Origin: Mycolicibacterium canariasense
GTDB lineage: Bacteria; Actinomycetota; Actinomycetes; Mycobacteriales; Mycobacteriaceae
Direction: 5' to 3'
DNA length: 64,000 nt
Assembly: GCF_002101555.1 (NCBI RefSeq)
Contig: NZ_LQOL01000059.1
Location: 29,181-93,180, forward strand
Under the pieces are notes generated by a model that saw only the letters and a program-made list of their open reading frames with translations, was not told where the DNA came from and ran no database searches. The translations under genes were made by a program, and so were the position numbers. Below are positions 42,011 through 49,932 of this stretch, one piece after another (within the stretch, counting starts at the first letter, position 1; each line of letters starts with the position of its first letter).

Positions 42011-42850
42011 TCAATCCGTCGCACGCGCGGTCGAGTCGGCGGCGAAGTCTGCGGTGGCAGCGTTGTCGCGCTGGGCCGCCACGTCGTCGAGCCGCTGCTG
42101 TAGCGCAGCGGTCATGAGTGTCCACGCGTCCGAGCCCAGCACCAGGCGCCGCGGCGGCGGGCAGGCGCCTGCGGCACGAATGATGGCGGCGACGGTGCGG
42201 ACCGGGTCGTCGGTCATCTCCTCGGCAGTCAAGGGCGGCCGATCGGCGGGTCCGCCGACGTAGGGCGCGCTGAGCGGCACCCGTGGCGCCGCGTCGAAGA
42301 AACCGGTGCGCACCACCCCTGGCTCGATCAGTATGGTGCGGATGCCGAAGGGCGCGACCTCGGTGGCCAACGCGTCGAAGAAGCCTTCGATGCCCCACTT
42401 CGTGGCGTGATACAGCGAGAATCCGGGAAACGTCAGGTGGCCACCCATGCTCGACATCTGGATGAGCAGGCCGCCGCCCTGCGCCCGCAGATGAGGCAGC
42501 GCGGCGCGGGTCAGCTGGATCGATGCGGTCAGGTTGGTGGCGATCAACGTTTCGACGTGCCCGTCGTCGAGGTCCTCGGCGACGCCGAACACCCCGTAGC
42601 CGGCGTTCGAGACGACGACGTCGATGCGCGGGTGAGCGGCGAATGCCTCGGTGACGACACCTCGGACGGCATGGGTGTCGGTGACGTCGAGCGCACGGCG
42701 CCACAGGCGGTTGCCGTGGCGGTCGGCGAGGTCGTCGAGCTGCTCCGGGCGGCGCGCTGTCGCGGCCACGGTGTCCCCGCGCGCCAACACCTGCTCGACG
42801 AGCTCGCGGCCCATTCCACGGGAAGCGCCGGTGACGAACCAGGTGGTCAT
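42011..42850 (-). CDS. Short-chain dehydrogenase/reductase (SDR)
   Basis: A 279-residue SDR with cofactor loop VTGASRGMGRE, NAGYG and catalytic YHATK. The C-terminus is longer than usual (LVLGSDAWTLMTAALQQRLD). Substrate unknown. It is divergent from the LysR gene with a T-N11-A element between, the normal arrangement for a LysR regulator and its target, so induction by the LysR protein is likely. Confidence 0.86.
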   Translation of the reverse strand: MTTWFVTGASRGMGRELVEQVLARGDTVAATARRPEQLDDLADRHGNRLWRRALDVTDTHAVRGVVTEAFAAHPRIDVVVSNAGYGVFGVAEDLDDGHVETLIATNLTASIQLTRAALPHLRAQGGGLLIQMSSMGGHLTFPGFSLYHATKWGIEGFFDALATEVAPFGIRTILIEPGVVRTGFFDAAPRVPLSAPYVGGPADRPPLTAEEMTDDPVRTVAAIIRAAGACPPPRRLVLGSDAWTLMTAALQQRLDDVAAQRDNAATADFAADSTARATD

Positions 42851-42938
42851 GTGTCTGTCCTTCCGTTGGGTTCGTTCGTCTCAACAGCGGGGGCGGGTCC
42901 CTGCAGTCCATGTTTGCGATGAGCATTTCGAGGCCTAC

Positions 42939-42957
42939 CCATACGCATCACGCATGG
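42939..42957. promoter_or_regulatory. LysR-type binding site (T-N11-A)
   Basis: CCAT-N11-ATGG at 42939-42957 is an interrupted dyad with the T-N11-A core of LysR-type boxes. It lies 14 bp before the LysR start and 89 bp upstream of the divergent SDR start. Confidence 0.5.
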
Positions 42958-42970
42958 ATAAGGTGGGCCG

Positions 42971-43882
42971 GTGGCGGACGTGACGCTGGACGGGCTGCGA
43001 GTGTGCCGGGAGATCGCGCTGACCGGGTCCTTCTCCGCGGCGGCCAGAACGTTGGGCTACTCGCAACCGGCGATCTCCCGTCAGGTTGCGGCCATGGAGG
43101 CAGCGGTGGGATACCGGCTGTTCGCCCGGGAGGTGCGCGGGGTCAGTCTCACTCCCGCGGGCGCCGCGGTCGTGGCCCATGCGGCGCGCATTCTGGGCGC
43201 GGTGTCAGGGCTGCACCGCGAAATCGACGCTCTCGGCGATCGCCTCGCAGGCCGGGTCACCGTCGGTGCTTTTCCCGCCTCGATGGCCGTACTCATCCCG
43301 CGCGCCGTCGCGCGGTTGTCCACCGAGCACCCCGGTCTGGTCGTGGCGCCGATCGAGGCGGCCACCCCGACGCTGCTGCACGACCTGCGCAGCGGCCGGC
43401 TCCAGGTTGCAGTGATCGCAACGGGACAGGGGCTGCCCGACTACGACCTCGACGAGTTCGCCCGATACCGCCTGCCCAGCGGTGATCTGTGCGTCGCCGT
43501 GCCGACCGGCCACCGACTCGACGGCGCGGGCCGCATCGACGTCAGGGAACTCATCGGCGAGACGTGGATCGTGGGCGCCGGATCAGCCGGAGATCCGCAG
43601 TTCGGGGCATGGCCGACACTGACCGATCCCGTTATCGGCCACCGGGTCGCCGGGTGGCCGGCCCGGCTCGGGCTGGTGGCGGCCGGACTCGGCATCTGTC
43701 TGATCCCAGGCTTGGCGGCCCGGTCGGTACCCCGCGGGGTGACTACCGTCATCGTCGACGATCCGAGTTGGTCGGGCCGCGCGGCCCTGGCCCTCACTGA
43801 GAAGTCGGTCAGCGACGGTGCGCGCGCCGTGGTGGCCGCACTCCGGACGACCGCCGAAGAACTGCAACGTGTGCAGGGGTGA
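42971..43882 (+). CDS. LysR-family transcriptional regulator
   Basis: A 303-residue LTTR. The winged helix-turn-helix at residues ~5-62 has ALTGSFSAAARTLGYSQPAI then SRQVAAMEAAVGYRLFAR, followed by a PBP-like effector domain (VGAFPASMAVLIPRAVARLS). GTG 42971 is used; a second GTG three codons on is possible. It is divergent from the SDR gene. Confidence 0.86.
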   Translation: MADVTLDGLRVCREIALTGSFSAAARTLGYSQPAISRQVAAMEAAVGYRLFAREVRGVSLTPAGAAVVAHAARILGAVSGLHREIDALGDRLAGRVTVGAFPASMAVLIPRAVARLSTEHPGLVVAPIEAATPTLLHDLRSGRLQVAVIATGQGLPDYDLDEFARYRLPSGDLCVAVPTGHRLDGAGRIDVRELIGETWIVGAGSAGDPQFGAWPTLTDPVIGHRVAGWPARLGLVAAGLGICLIPGLAARSVPRGVTTVIVDDPSWSGRAALALTEKSVSDGARAVVAALRTTAEELQRVQG

Positions 43883-43972
43883 GGGCCCTTTTGGCGCCCA
43901 ACATCATTGACCTTGATGCGGTTTCCGCCACAAGCACCACCTGATTGACTGCATCGGCCTTCACCCGACAGT

Positions 43973-44364
43973 TCAACCACCCGCCGGTGGAAGTGCTCTT
44001 TGATGCGATCTGCCGCGAACACGGCATCGAGCGCTGCGACTCGATCGCAGCCTGCGCGCCGAATTCCTTGCAGCGGGAGCTCCCTTCCCGTCGTTGAAGG
44101 CAGCGCAGTAGGCACCCGAATCGGCTGGGCGCCCCGTAATCTTGCGCCGGCTTCGGTCTACCGGGTCGGACGCCAGTCCGAGGTGACAACATTTGGAGGC
44201 ACACCTGACACCGTCCCGCGGGCAAGTGACAGTGTCGATGAGCTCTTGTTTGCGCCAGCCGTAGATCGTCTGATCACTGATGTCTAGATCGGCGGCAATC
44301 TGGGCGATAGGGCGGCCGACGGCCAACTCTTGCAGCCTGCGATGGGACGCCACGTACGAAATCT
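43973..44364 (-). pseudogene. Decayed IS3-family orfA fragment and surrounding remnant
   Basis: The minus frame at 44357-44230 encodes RRLQELAVGRPIAQIAADLD then ISDQTIYGWRKQELIDT, matching the helix-turn-helix of IS3-family OrfA (GRPIAQVAADLGISDQTIY.WR.QE.ID). Its start is cut, and downstream the match ends; three interleaved frames in 43970-44230 carry no clear match. There is no OrfB or terminal repeat. This fills the 482-bp gap after the LysR gene. Confidence 0.5.
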
Positions 44365-44799
44365 CTACGAGTCCAGCGAGTACCGGTAGATCTTCTGCGG
44401 CTGGATGACCACGCGTACCCAATCCTCGGCGAGCATCTCTTCCAGCATGTTGGCGCGCGACGGATCGCCCAGGTCCCAATAACGCGACGCTAGCCGAGAC
44501 AGCAGCGCCCGCGCTCCTTCCGGTTCCACCATCGCATGTCCTGCAATCGCGATCCATCGTTCGCTCTCGCCCACGGGTGCGGAGACGACGATCGAAGCGC
44601 GGGAGTCGCTTCGAATGTTCCGAACTTTTGGTGAGCCTGGGGCGGTGAAGATCTGAACGGCACCCTCCGGTGTCAGCTCAAACCACACGGGGCGCGGTTG
44701 CGGCGGGGTCGATCCCCTTGCCGCAGAGAAAAACCCGTACAACGGACGCCGCAGGAACTCGGCGTCATCGGCGCTGAACAGTCCGCACCCGCTACTCAA
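44365..44799 (-). CDS. Pyridoxamine 5'-phosphate oxidase-fold flavin/F420-binding protein
   Basis: A 144-residue split-barrel protein. FLRRPLYGFFSAARG, PRPVWFELTPEGAVQI, KVRNIRSDSRASIVVSAP and RVVIQPQKIYRYSLDS match the PNPOx-like family; mycobacterial members often bind F420 or heme. Substrate unknown. The palindrome TGAATG-AC-CATTCA lies 82 bp upstream. Confidence 0.75.
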   Translation of the reverse strand: MSSGCGLFSADDAEFLRRPLYGFFSAARGSTPPQPRPVWFELTPEGAVQIFTAPGSPKVRNIRSDSRASIVVSAPVGESERWIAIAGHAMVEPEGARALLSRLASRYWDLGDPSRANMLEEMLAEDWVRVVIQPQKIYRYSLDS

Positions 44800-44864
44800 G
44801 GGCCATCCCTACCGTCGAATCCCCTGTCGATCGTCAATGGCTTACCTTTCGGTGGTGTAGTGCG

Positions 44865-45014
44865 ATGGCTCGCGAAGCGGTGAATGACCATTCATTCAAT
44901 ATTGGCAACGCTCGCGACAACGGTATCGTGCCCAATTCATACCTCGATCGGGTCCGCGCCAGCCATCCAGACATTGGAGAACGGATCGGCGGTTACGCAG
45001 CCCCACAACCGTAA
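44865..45014 (+). CDS. Possible 49-residue protein or 3' gene remnant
   Basis: An open + frame from ATG 44865 to TAA 45012-45014 reads MAREAVNDHSFNIGNARDNG then IVPNSYLDRVRASHPDIGER then IGGYAAPQP. Amino-acid use looks protein-like and the end resembles a natural C-terminus, but there is no good ribosome site and no family match. It may be the tail of a deleted gene. The rest of the 44800-45255 gap shows only regulatory signals. Confidence 0.3.
   Translation: MAREAVNDHSFNIGNARDNGIVPNSYLDRVRASHPDIGERIGGYAAPQP
44881..44894. promoter_or_regulatory. Palindrome upstream of the PNPOx-fold gene
   Basis: TGAATG-AC-CATTCA is a 14-bp interrupted palindrome with 6-bp arms, followed by another TTCA. 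The form is common for TetR-family operators. It is 82 bp upstream of the start at 44799. Confidence 0.45.
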
Positions 45015-45220
45015 ATGCGCGACGGCAGCGCCGCCGCCGCGCGTAGATGACACCGCTGACCAAGAACACCCGGACGACCCCCCATACGTACCCTTCACAA
45101 GGTCGTCCGGCCTAACCAGAAAACCACACCACGGCGAGGGGGACCGTCGATCAGCGAGTTTCGAATCCGTAGGTGATCCGCGGGTCGTTCGAACGATCAT
45201 CTTCACCCTCCTTCAGCCCA

Positions 45221-45249
45221 TTGACACTGTCATCCAACTGTCGTACACA
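45221..45249 (+). promoter_or_regulatory. Candidate SigA promoter of cyp130
   Basis: A perfect -35 TTGACA (45221-45226) and a weaker -10 TACACA (45244-45249) are 17 bp apart. The predicted start of transcription coincides with the ATG at 45256, suggesting a leaderless mRNA, which is frequent in mycobacteria. Confidence 0.45.
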
Positions 45250-45255
45250 TAAGAC

Positions 45256-46545
45256 ATGTCACTCGATGTGTCTCATGCAGCCCGGTTCCAGCTGGCCGGC
45301 GCCGACACCTGGGCCGACCCCTTCCCGATGTACGCGGCCCTGCGCGACCACGACCCCGTGCACCACGTAGTTCCCGATAATCCAGCGCACGACTATTACG
45401 TACTGTCCCGGCACGCCGACATCTGGGCCGCCGCGCGCGATCACCAGACGTTCTCGTCGGCGCAGGGCCTCACCGTCAACTACGGTGAGCTGGAAATGAT
45501 TGGCCTGCAGGATAACCCACCGATGGTGATGCAGGATCCGCCGGTGCACACCGAGTTCCGCAAGCTGGTGTCGCGCGGCTTCACGCCGCGTCAGGTGGAA
45601 GCCGTGGAGCCCAAGGTTCGTGAGTTCGTGGTGGATCGCATCGAGCGACTGCGGTCCAACGGCGGCGGCGACATCGTCACCGAGTTGTTCAAACCGCTGC
45701 CGTCCATGGTGGTGGCGCACTACCTCGGCGTGCCGGACGAGGACCGCGACCAGTTCGACGGCTGGACCGAGGCGATCGTCGCCGCGAACACCAGCGAGGG
45801 CGGGATCGGCGGCGCGCTCGATACCCTCGGCGACGCCCTCGGCTCGATGATGGCGTACTTCACCGCGCTCATCGAGCGACGTCGCGCCGAACCCGAGGAC
45901 GACACGGTGTCGCATCTGGTGGCCGCGGGCATCGGCGCCGACGGCGATATCGCCGGAATGCTGTCCATCCTGGCCTTCACCTTCACCATGGTGACCGGCG
46001 GCAATGACACCACCACCGGCATGCTCGGCGGTTCCATGCAACTACTGCACCGCAATCCCGACCAACGCCGGCTGCTGGCAACCGATCCCGGCCTGATCCC
46101 CGATGCCGTCGACGAGCTGCTGCGGCTGACCTCCCCGGTGCAATGCCTGGCTCGCACCGCCACCCGAGACGTCACCATAGGTGACACCACCATCCCCGCT
46201 GGTCGAAAGGTGTTGTTACTCTATGGGTCCGGTAACCGCGACGAACGCCAGTACGGACCGGATGCCGCCGAGCTGGACGTCACCCGTCGGCCGCGCAACA
46301 TCCTGACCTTCAGCCACGGCGCGCACCACTGCCTCGGCGCCGCGGCGGCCAGGATGCAGTCCCGGGTGGCACTGGAGGAATTACTCACCCGCATACCGGA
46401 ATTCAGTGTCGACGAGGATGCGGTCGTCTGGGCCGGCGGCAGTTACGTTCGACGGCCGTTATCGGTGCCGTTCACGGTGGGCAGGCGGGCTGGGGGCACC
46501 TCGCGCTTGCCGGGGACAGCGCAGCGTCCCGGGGTATCGATCTGA
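45256..46545 (+). CDS. cyp130: Cytochrome P450 CYP130 (Rv1256c-like)
   Basis: A 429-residue P450 that matches remembered CYP130 nearly throughout, for example SSAQGLTVNYGELEMIGL, PPVHTEFRKLVSRGFTPRQV and FTMVTGGNDTT (oxygen-activating I helix). The heme-binding FSHGAHHCLGA has Cys359 as iron ligand. CYP130 is a soluble P450 whose structure is known but whose substrate is not. The last ~20 residues extend beyond the M. tuberculosis protein. One base after the stop the TetR gene begins, as in Rv1256c-Rv1255c. Confidence 0.95.
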   Translation: MSLDVSHAARFQLAGADTWADPFPMYAALRDHDPVHHVVPDNPAHDYYVLSRHADIWAAARDHQTFSSAQGLTVNYGELEMIGLQDNPPMVMQDPPVHTEFRKLVSRGFTPRQVEAVEPKVREFVVDRIERLRSNGGGDIVTELFKPLPSMVVAHYLGVPDEDRDQFDGWTEAIVAANTSEGGIGGALDTLGDALGSMMAYFTALIERRRAEPEDDTVSHLVAAGIGADGDIAGMLSILAFTFTMVTGGNDTTTGMLGGSMQLLHRNPDQRRLLATDPGLIPDAVDELLRLTSPVQCLARTATRDVTIGDTTIPAGRKVLLLYGSGNRDERQYGPDAAELDVTRRPRNILTFSHGAHHCLGAAAARMQSRVALEELLTRIPEFSVDEDAVVWAGGSYVRRPLSVPFTVGRRAGGTSRLPGTAQRPGVSI

Positions 46546-46546
46546 G

Positions 46547-47125
46547 ATGCCGGACTGGCTGGCCGAGCGGCGCACCGAGGCTGCGGCCGAACGCATCCTC
46601 GACGCCGCGGACGATCTGTTCACCCGGCAGGACGCCGCGACCGTCGGGATGAACGACATCGCCAGGGCGGCAGGTTGCTCGCGCGCCACGCTCTATCGTT
46701 ACTTCGAGAACCGGGACGTGCTCTACGCCGCCTACGTGCACCGGCAGGCTCAGCGAGTCTTTTCCGAGATCGCGGACCTGCTCACCGGATTGACCGACCC
46801 GCAGGAACGGTTGGTCACCGGCATGCTCGCCGCCTTGGCGCGGGTGCGTGAAACCCCGGCCCTGGCATCGTGGTTCGCCAGCACCCAGCGTCCGATCGGT
46901 GGCGATATGGCCGAGCGCTCGGAGGTGATCCTCGCCCTGGTCGCCGCGTTCCTCGGGGGCAGCGGTCAGGACGCCGACACCGAGATGCGCGCCCGCTGGG
47001 TGATTCGGATTCTGGTGTCGCTGCTGCTGTTCCCCGGCCGCGACCCGGCCGACGAGCGCGCCATGCTGGAGAGCTTCGTGGTCCCGACGGTCGAGGTCAG
47101 GCGGCCCAGTAGGCGCGCGCCTTGA
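46547..47125 (+). CDS. TetR-family regulator (Rv1255c-like)
   Basis: A 192-residue TetR protein from ATG 46547. Helix-turn-helix in QDAATVGMNDIARAAGCSRA then TLYRYFENRDVLYAAYV. It follows cyp130 by one base and is probably its regulator and cotranscribed. The 3' end overlaps the convergent siderophore-interacting protein gene by 29 bp. Confidence 0.85.
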   Translation: MPDWLAERRTEAAAERILDAADDLFTRQDAATVGMNDIARAAGCSRATLYRYFENRDVLYAAYVHRQAQRVFSEIADLLTGLTDPQERLVTGMLAALARVRETPALASWFASTQRPIGGDMAERSEVILALVAAFLGGSGQDADTEMRARWVIRILVSLLLFPGRDPADERAMLESFVVPTVEVRRPSRRAP

Positions 47126-47810
47126 GCGAGCGTTTCGGAATCTTGTACTCGTCACGCAGCACCTTGGCCACCGCGCGGGTGGTGCGGTTGTCGCAGGCGA
47201 CCCAACCGAAATGCTCGGACGCGTCGAACGCCGCCGCGGCCACCGCCTCGACGAGCGCCTCCCCCGCGTTCTTGCGGTCCACCCACGTGACACCGGGCCG
47301 CGCCACGGGCAGATCACGGTCGTCGGAGTGTGCGGACTCCAGGAACACCCGCGCGGGCGCGTCACCGATCGCCTCCAGCAGGGAGTTGATGGCAGGCAGC
47401 GACGCGGTGTCCCCGACGATGACGTACCCCTCCGGCGCCGGGGCCGGCAGCACGAAATCGCTGCCCAACACCGTCACCTCGAGCACATCCCCGGGCTGAG
47501 CCTCGATGGCCCACCGGGTGGCCAGACCCTCGTGCAACGCGAAGTCGATATCCACGGTGCCCGCCACCGGGTCCGGGTTGACCAACGTGTAACCGCGTTG
47601 ATGCGATTTGGCGCCGTCGGGGAACCAGCCGCGGATCCACATGGTCGGATGGACGGGCCGGTCGGCCAGCAGTTCGGCCGCGGTGAAGTGCAGCCGCAGG
47701 TAATGCGGGGTGATCTGGGTTCGGCCGGTCACCGTCAATTCGTAGTCGCCGCCCCGCCACAGTTTGACCAGCGCGCCGGACAGGCCGCGGGACGGTTTCT
47801 GCTCGGTCAA
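47097..47810 (-). CDS. Siderophore-interacting protein (SIP/ViuB-like ferric reductase)
   Basis: A 237-residue FAD-binding protein. RGYTLVNPDP (FAD-binding R-x-Y-T/S), DFALHEGLATRWA, VIVGDTASLPAINSLLEA and the C-terminal RDEYKIPKRSLKARAYWA match the SIP family, which uses NAD(P)H to reduce ferric siderophores in the cytosol. An IdeR-type iron box lies 28 bp upstream, so iron repression is expected. It is a different gene position from Rv2895c, the ViuB homologue of M. tuberculosis. Confidence 0.87.
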   Translation of the reverse strand: MTEQKPSRGLSGALVKLWRGGDYELTVTGRTQITPHYLRLHFTAAELLADRPVHPTMWIRGWFPDGAKSHQRGYTLVNPDPVAGTVDIDFALHEGLATRWAIEAQPGDVLEVTVLGSDFVLPAPAPEGYVIVGDTASLPAINSLLEAIGDAPARVFLESAHSDDRDLPVARPGVTWVDRKNAGEALVEAVAAAAFDASEHFGWVACDNRTTRAVAKVLRDEYKIPKRSLKARAYWAA

Positions 47811-47837
47811 CGCAGCCCCCTCGATCCAGATGGTTAC

Positions 47838-47856
47838 TTAGGGCAGCATAACCTAT
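47838..47856. promoter_or_regulatory. IdeR/DtxR iron box
   Basis: TTAGGGCAGCATAACCTAT matches the 19-bp IdeR consensus (TTAGGTTAGSCTAACCTAA) at 15 positions. It lies 28-46 bp upstream of the SIP start and overlaps the stop of the N-hydroxylase gene. Confidence 0.75.
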
Positions 47857-49088
47857 TTTGGATGGGTGATGGCGGCTGCGATCTCCCCGCCCCGGACCGC
47901 GACGTTGGACAACAACGTCGCTCCGAGCCCATGCGTGTGCTCGACCACCGACCCGTTCAGGAAGATGTCCCCGGCCGCACCCGGCCGGCCCGCCAGCCGG
48001 TAGTCACGCGTCACCACCGGCAGCCCATGCTCGTCGAACTCGTAGTCGGTGGCCAGCGCACCGAGGAACGCCGCCACATCCGTCGGTGCGTAACCCGTCG
48101 CATAGATCACCGCATCGCAGTGCAGCATCTCCTCGTGCCGGTCGACCAGGCTGCGCACGGTCACCCGGACACCTTCGGCGTGCTCGGCGGCCTCGGCGAT
48201 CTCCGAAGCCCGGTGCAGGAACAGCCGACGCTGCCCGCTCACCCGCTCCTCGTAGACCTGCCCGTACAACTGCTCGATCAGGTCGACGTCGACGGCCGAA
48301 TAGTTGGCCGAACGGTGGTACTCCAGCAGCCGCCGGCGTACCGGCTCGTCCGCGCCGAAGAATTCGTCCACCGCAGCGGGGTCGAAGATGCCGTTCACGA
48401 ACGCACTGTCATCGGCGAGGCTGTACCCGTAGCGGCCGAACACGGCGTGCACCTGCACCTGCGGCCCGCTGCGATACAGGTGGGCGACCACCTCGGCGGC
48501 GCTCTGCCCGGCCCCGACCACCGCGACGGACCGAACCGCACCCAGCCGCGCCAGCGCACCGAGCAGACCATGGCTGTGGAAGCACCGTGACGTCCACCGA
48601 ACACCGTTGGGCAGCACTGGTTTCAGGCCCATCCCGAGCACCAAGCGCTCGGCCTCGACCGCCACACCCGCTTGTGTCCGTACCGTGAAACCGCCGCCGG
48701 GACCGCGCGCCACGCCGACGACCCGCTGCCCGTAGCGCACGTCGGCGGCGAAATGCGCCGCGGCCCAATCCAGGTAGTCGTGGAACTCGAGTCGGCTGGG
48801 GAACACGTCGTGGCGGCCGATGAACTCGACCAGCCTGCCGCGCTCGCTCAGATAATTGACGAAGGTGAAGTCACTCTTGGTGTTTCGCAGTGTCACCAGA
48901 TCCTTGAGGAACGGGATCTGCATGCGGGTACCGGGCAGCAGCATGTCGCGGTGCCAGCCGAACCTGGGCTGGGCCTCCAGGAAGTAGCCGTGCTCACCGC
49001 GTTCGGCCAGCGCGATGGCCAGCGCGAGGTTGGCAGGCCCGAAACCGATGCCCAGCAGCCCGACGCGCGCGGGTTCAGGCCGGGACAT
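47853..49088 (-). CDS. Lysine/ornithine N-hydroxylase (SidA/IucD/PvdA type)
   Basis: A 411-residue flavin monooxygenase. FAD motif LLGIGFGPANLALAIAL near residue 10, substrate loop LPGTRMQIPFLKDLVTLRNT, NADPH motif VAVVGAGQSAAEVV near 185 and ATGY at VIYATGYAP. It hydroxylates the side-chain amine of Lys or Orn, the first step to hydroxamate siderophores. It differs from MbtG, the mycobactin hydroxylase, in its N-terminal motifs. Its start overlaps the 3' end of the GNAT gene by 14 bp. Confidence 0.86.
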   Translation of the reverse strand: MSRPEPARVGLLGIGFGPANLALAIALAERGEHGYFLEAQPRFGWHRDMLLPGTRMQIPFLKDLVTLRNTKSDFTFVNYLSERGRLVEFIGRHDVFPSRLEFHDYLDWAAAHFAADVRYGQRVVGVARGPGGGFTVRTQAGVAVEAERLVLGMGLKPVLPNGVRWTSRCFHSHGLLGALARLGAVRSVAVVGAGQSAAEVVAHLYRSGPQVQVHAVFGRYGYSLADDSAFVNGIFDPAAVDEFFGADEPVRRRLLEYHRSANYSAVDVDLIEQLYGQVYEERVSGQRRLFLHRASEIAEAAEHAEGVRVTVRSLVDRHEEMLHCDAVIYATGYAPTDVAAFLGALATDYEFDEHGLPVVTRDYRLAGRPGAAGDIFLNGSVVEHTHGLGATLLSNVAVRGGEIAAAITHPK

Positions 49089-49884
49089 GGGTGCGGCTCA
49101 ACCGTTCCAGATAGCGCCCGCGCACCATGTCCCGATTGATCAGGACCACGAAGTCGGCCATGTCGAAATCCGGGTCGTACGAGGGCTCCCCGCAGATCAC
49201 CCCGCCGATGCGCAGGCTGCCCGCCACCATGGGCGGCAACCGCACCCGGCCCGGTGACGGCATATCGGTCAAGCTCAAACCGTTGACCCGCACCGGGTTT
49301 CGCGGCACCACCCGGAACTGCGCCGGTGCCGGATGCGCCCGGTACGCCTCGTCGAGCACCCCGCGGACCAGCGCGCCGCGCGGGCCGCCGGCCTCCATCC
49401 GGACCGACAGGCAGCCGATCGCCCAAAGGTGGCCGGTGAGTTCCTGGTAGCGCAGGATGCCGGCCCACAGCAGGCCCATGACGGCTCCGCTGCGGTGGTC
49501 GGGATGCACACTGGCGCGGCCCAGTTCGACCAGCGACGGACGCAGCGCGTCGATACCGGGGCTGACTTCGAAGATGGTGTCGGTGAACACCCCGCCCGCG
49601 GCCTGTGCACCGTCGGGCGGCAACAGCCGATAGCAGCCCACGATGTGCCCGGTGGACTCCTCGCGCGCGAGCAGATGATCGCTGTGTTCGTCGAACTGGT
49701 CGACGTCGATCATCTCGCCGGTGCGCGGCCCACGCACGGCGTGCGGCAGGGCGGCGCCCAGCTCCTCGGCGAATGTCAGGTAGCGCAGCCGCTGTGCCGC
49801 CTCGATCTCGGCGGGATCGTCCGAAATCACGATGCTGTAGCGGCCGGACTCGGTCGCTGGGATCAACACGCCCCCACGCATCAT
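49075..49884 (-). CDS. GNAT acyltransferase, OlsB/acyl-ACP type (Acetyltransf_5)
   Basis: A 269-residue protein with a PF13444-like fold: RYSIVISDDPAEIEAAQRLR then YLTFAEELGA, HLLAREESTGHIVGCYRLLP, LVELGRASVHPDHRSGAVMG and GALVRGVLDEAYR. Relatives acylate ornithine, or act as N-acyltransferases in siderophore or lipid synthesis. Paired by overlap with the N-hydroxylase, so a hydroxamate-forming acylation is the likely role. ATG 49884; a second ATG one codon on is possible. Confidence 0.78.
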   Translation of the reverse strand: MMRGGVLIPATESGRYSIVISDDPAEIEAAQRLRYLTFAEELGAALPHAVRGPRTGEMIDVDQFDEHSDHLLAREESTGHIVGCYRLLPPDGAQAAGGVFTDTIFEVSPGIDALRPSLVELGRASVHPDHRSGAVMGLLWAGILRYQELTGHLWAIGCLSVRMEAGGPRGALVRGVLDEAYRAHPAPAQFRVVPRNPVRVNGLSLTDMPSPGRVRLPPMVAGSLRIGGVICGEPSYDPDFDMADFVVLINRDMVRGRYLERLSRTHVPA

Positions 49885-49932
49885 GATTTGCCAAAGGTAA
49901 ACCCATCGCGGCCCTGCCGGTGGCAGATCCCG

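Noticed and set aside
49866..49890. Possible IdeR box upstream of the GNAT gene (TTTGCCAAAGGTAAACC)
   Set aside because: It does not fit the 19-bp consensus well in either orientation; only a short TTTG-C-CAAA dyad is present.
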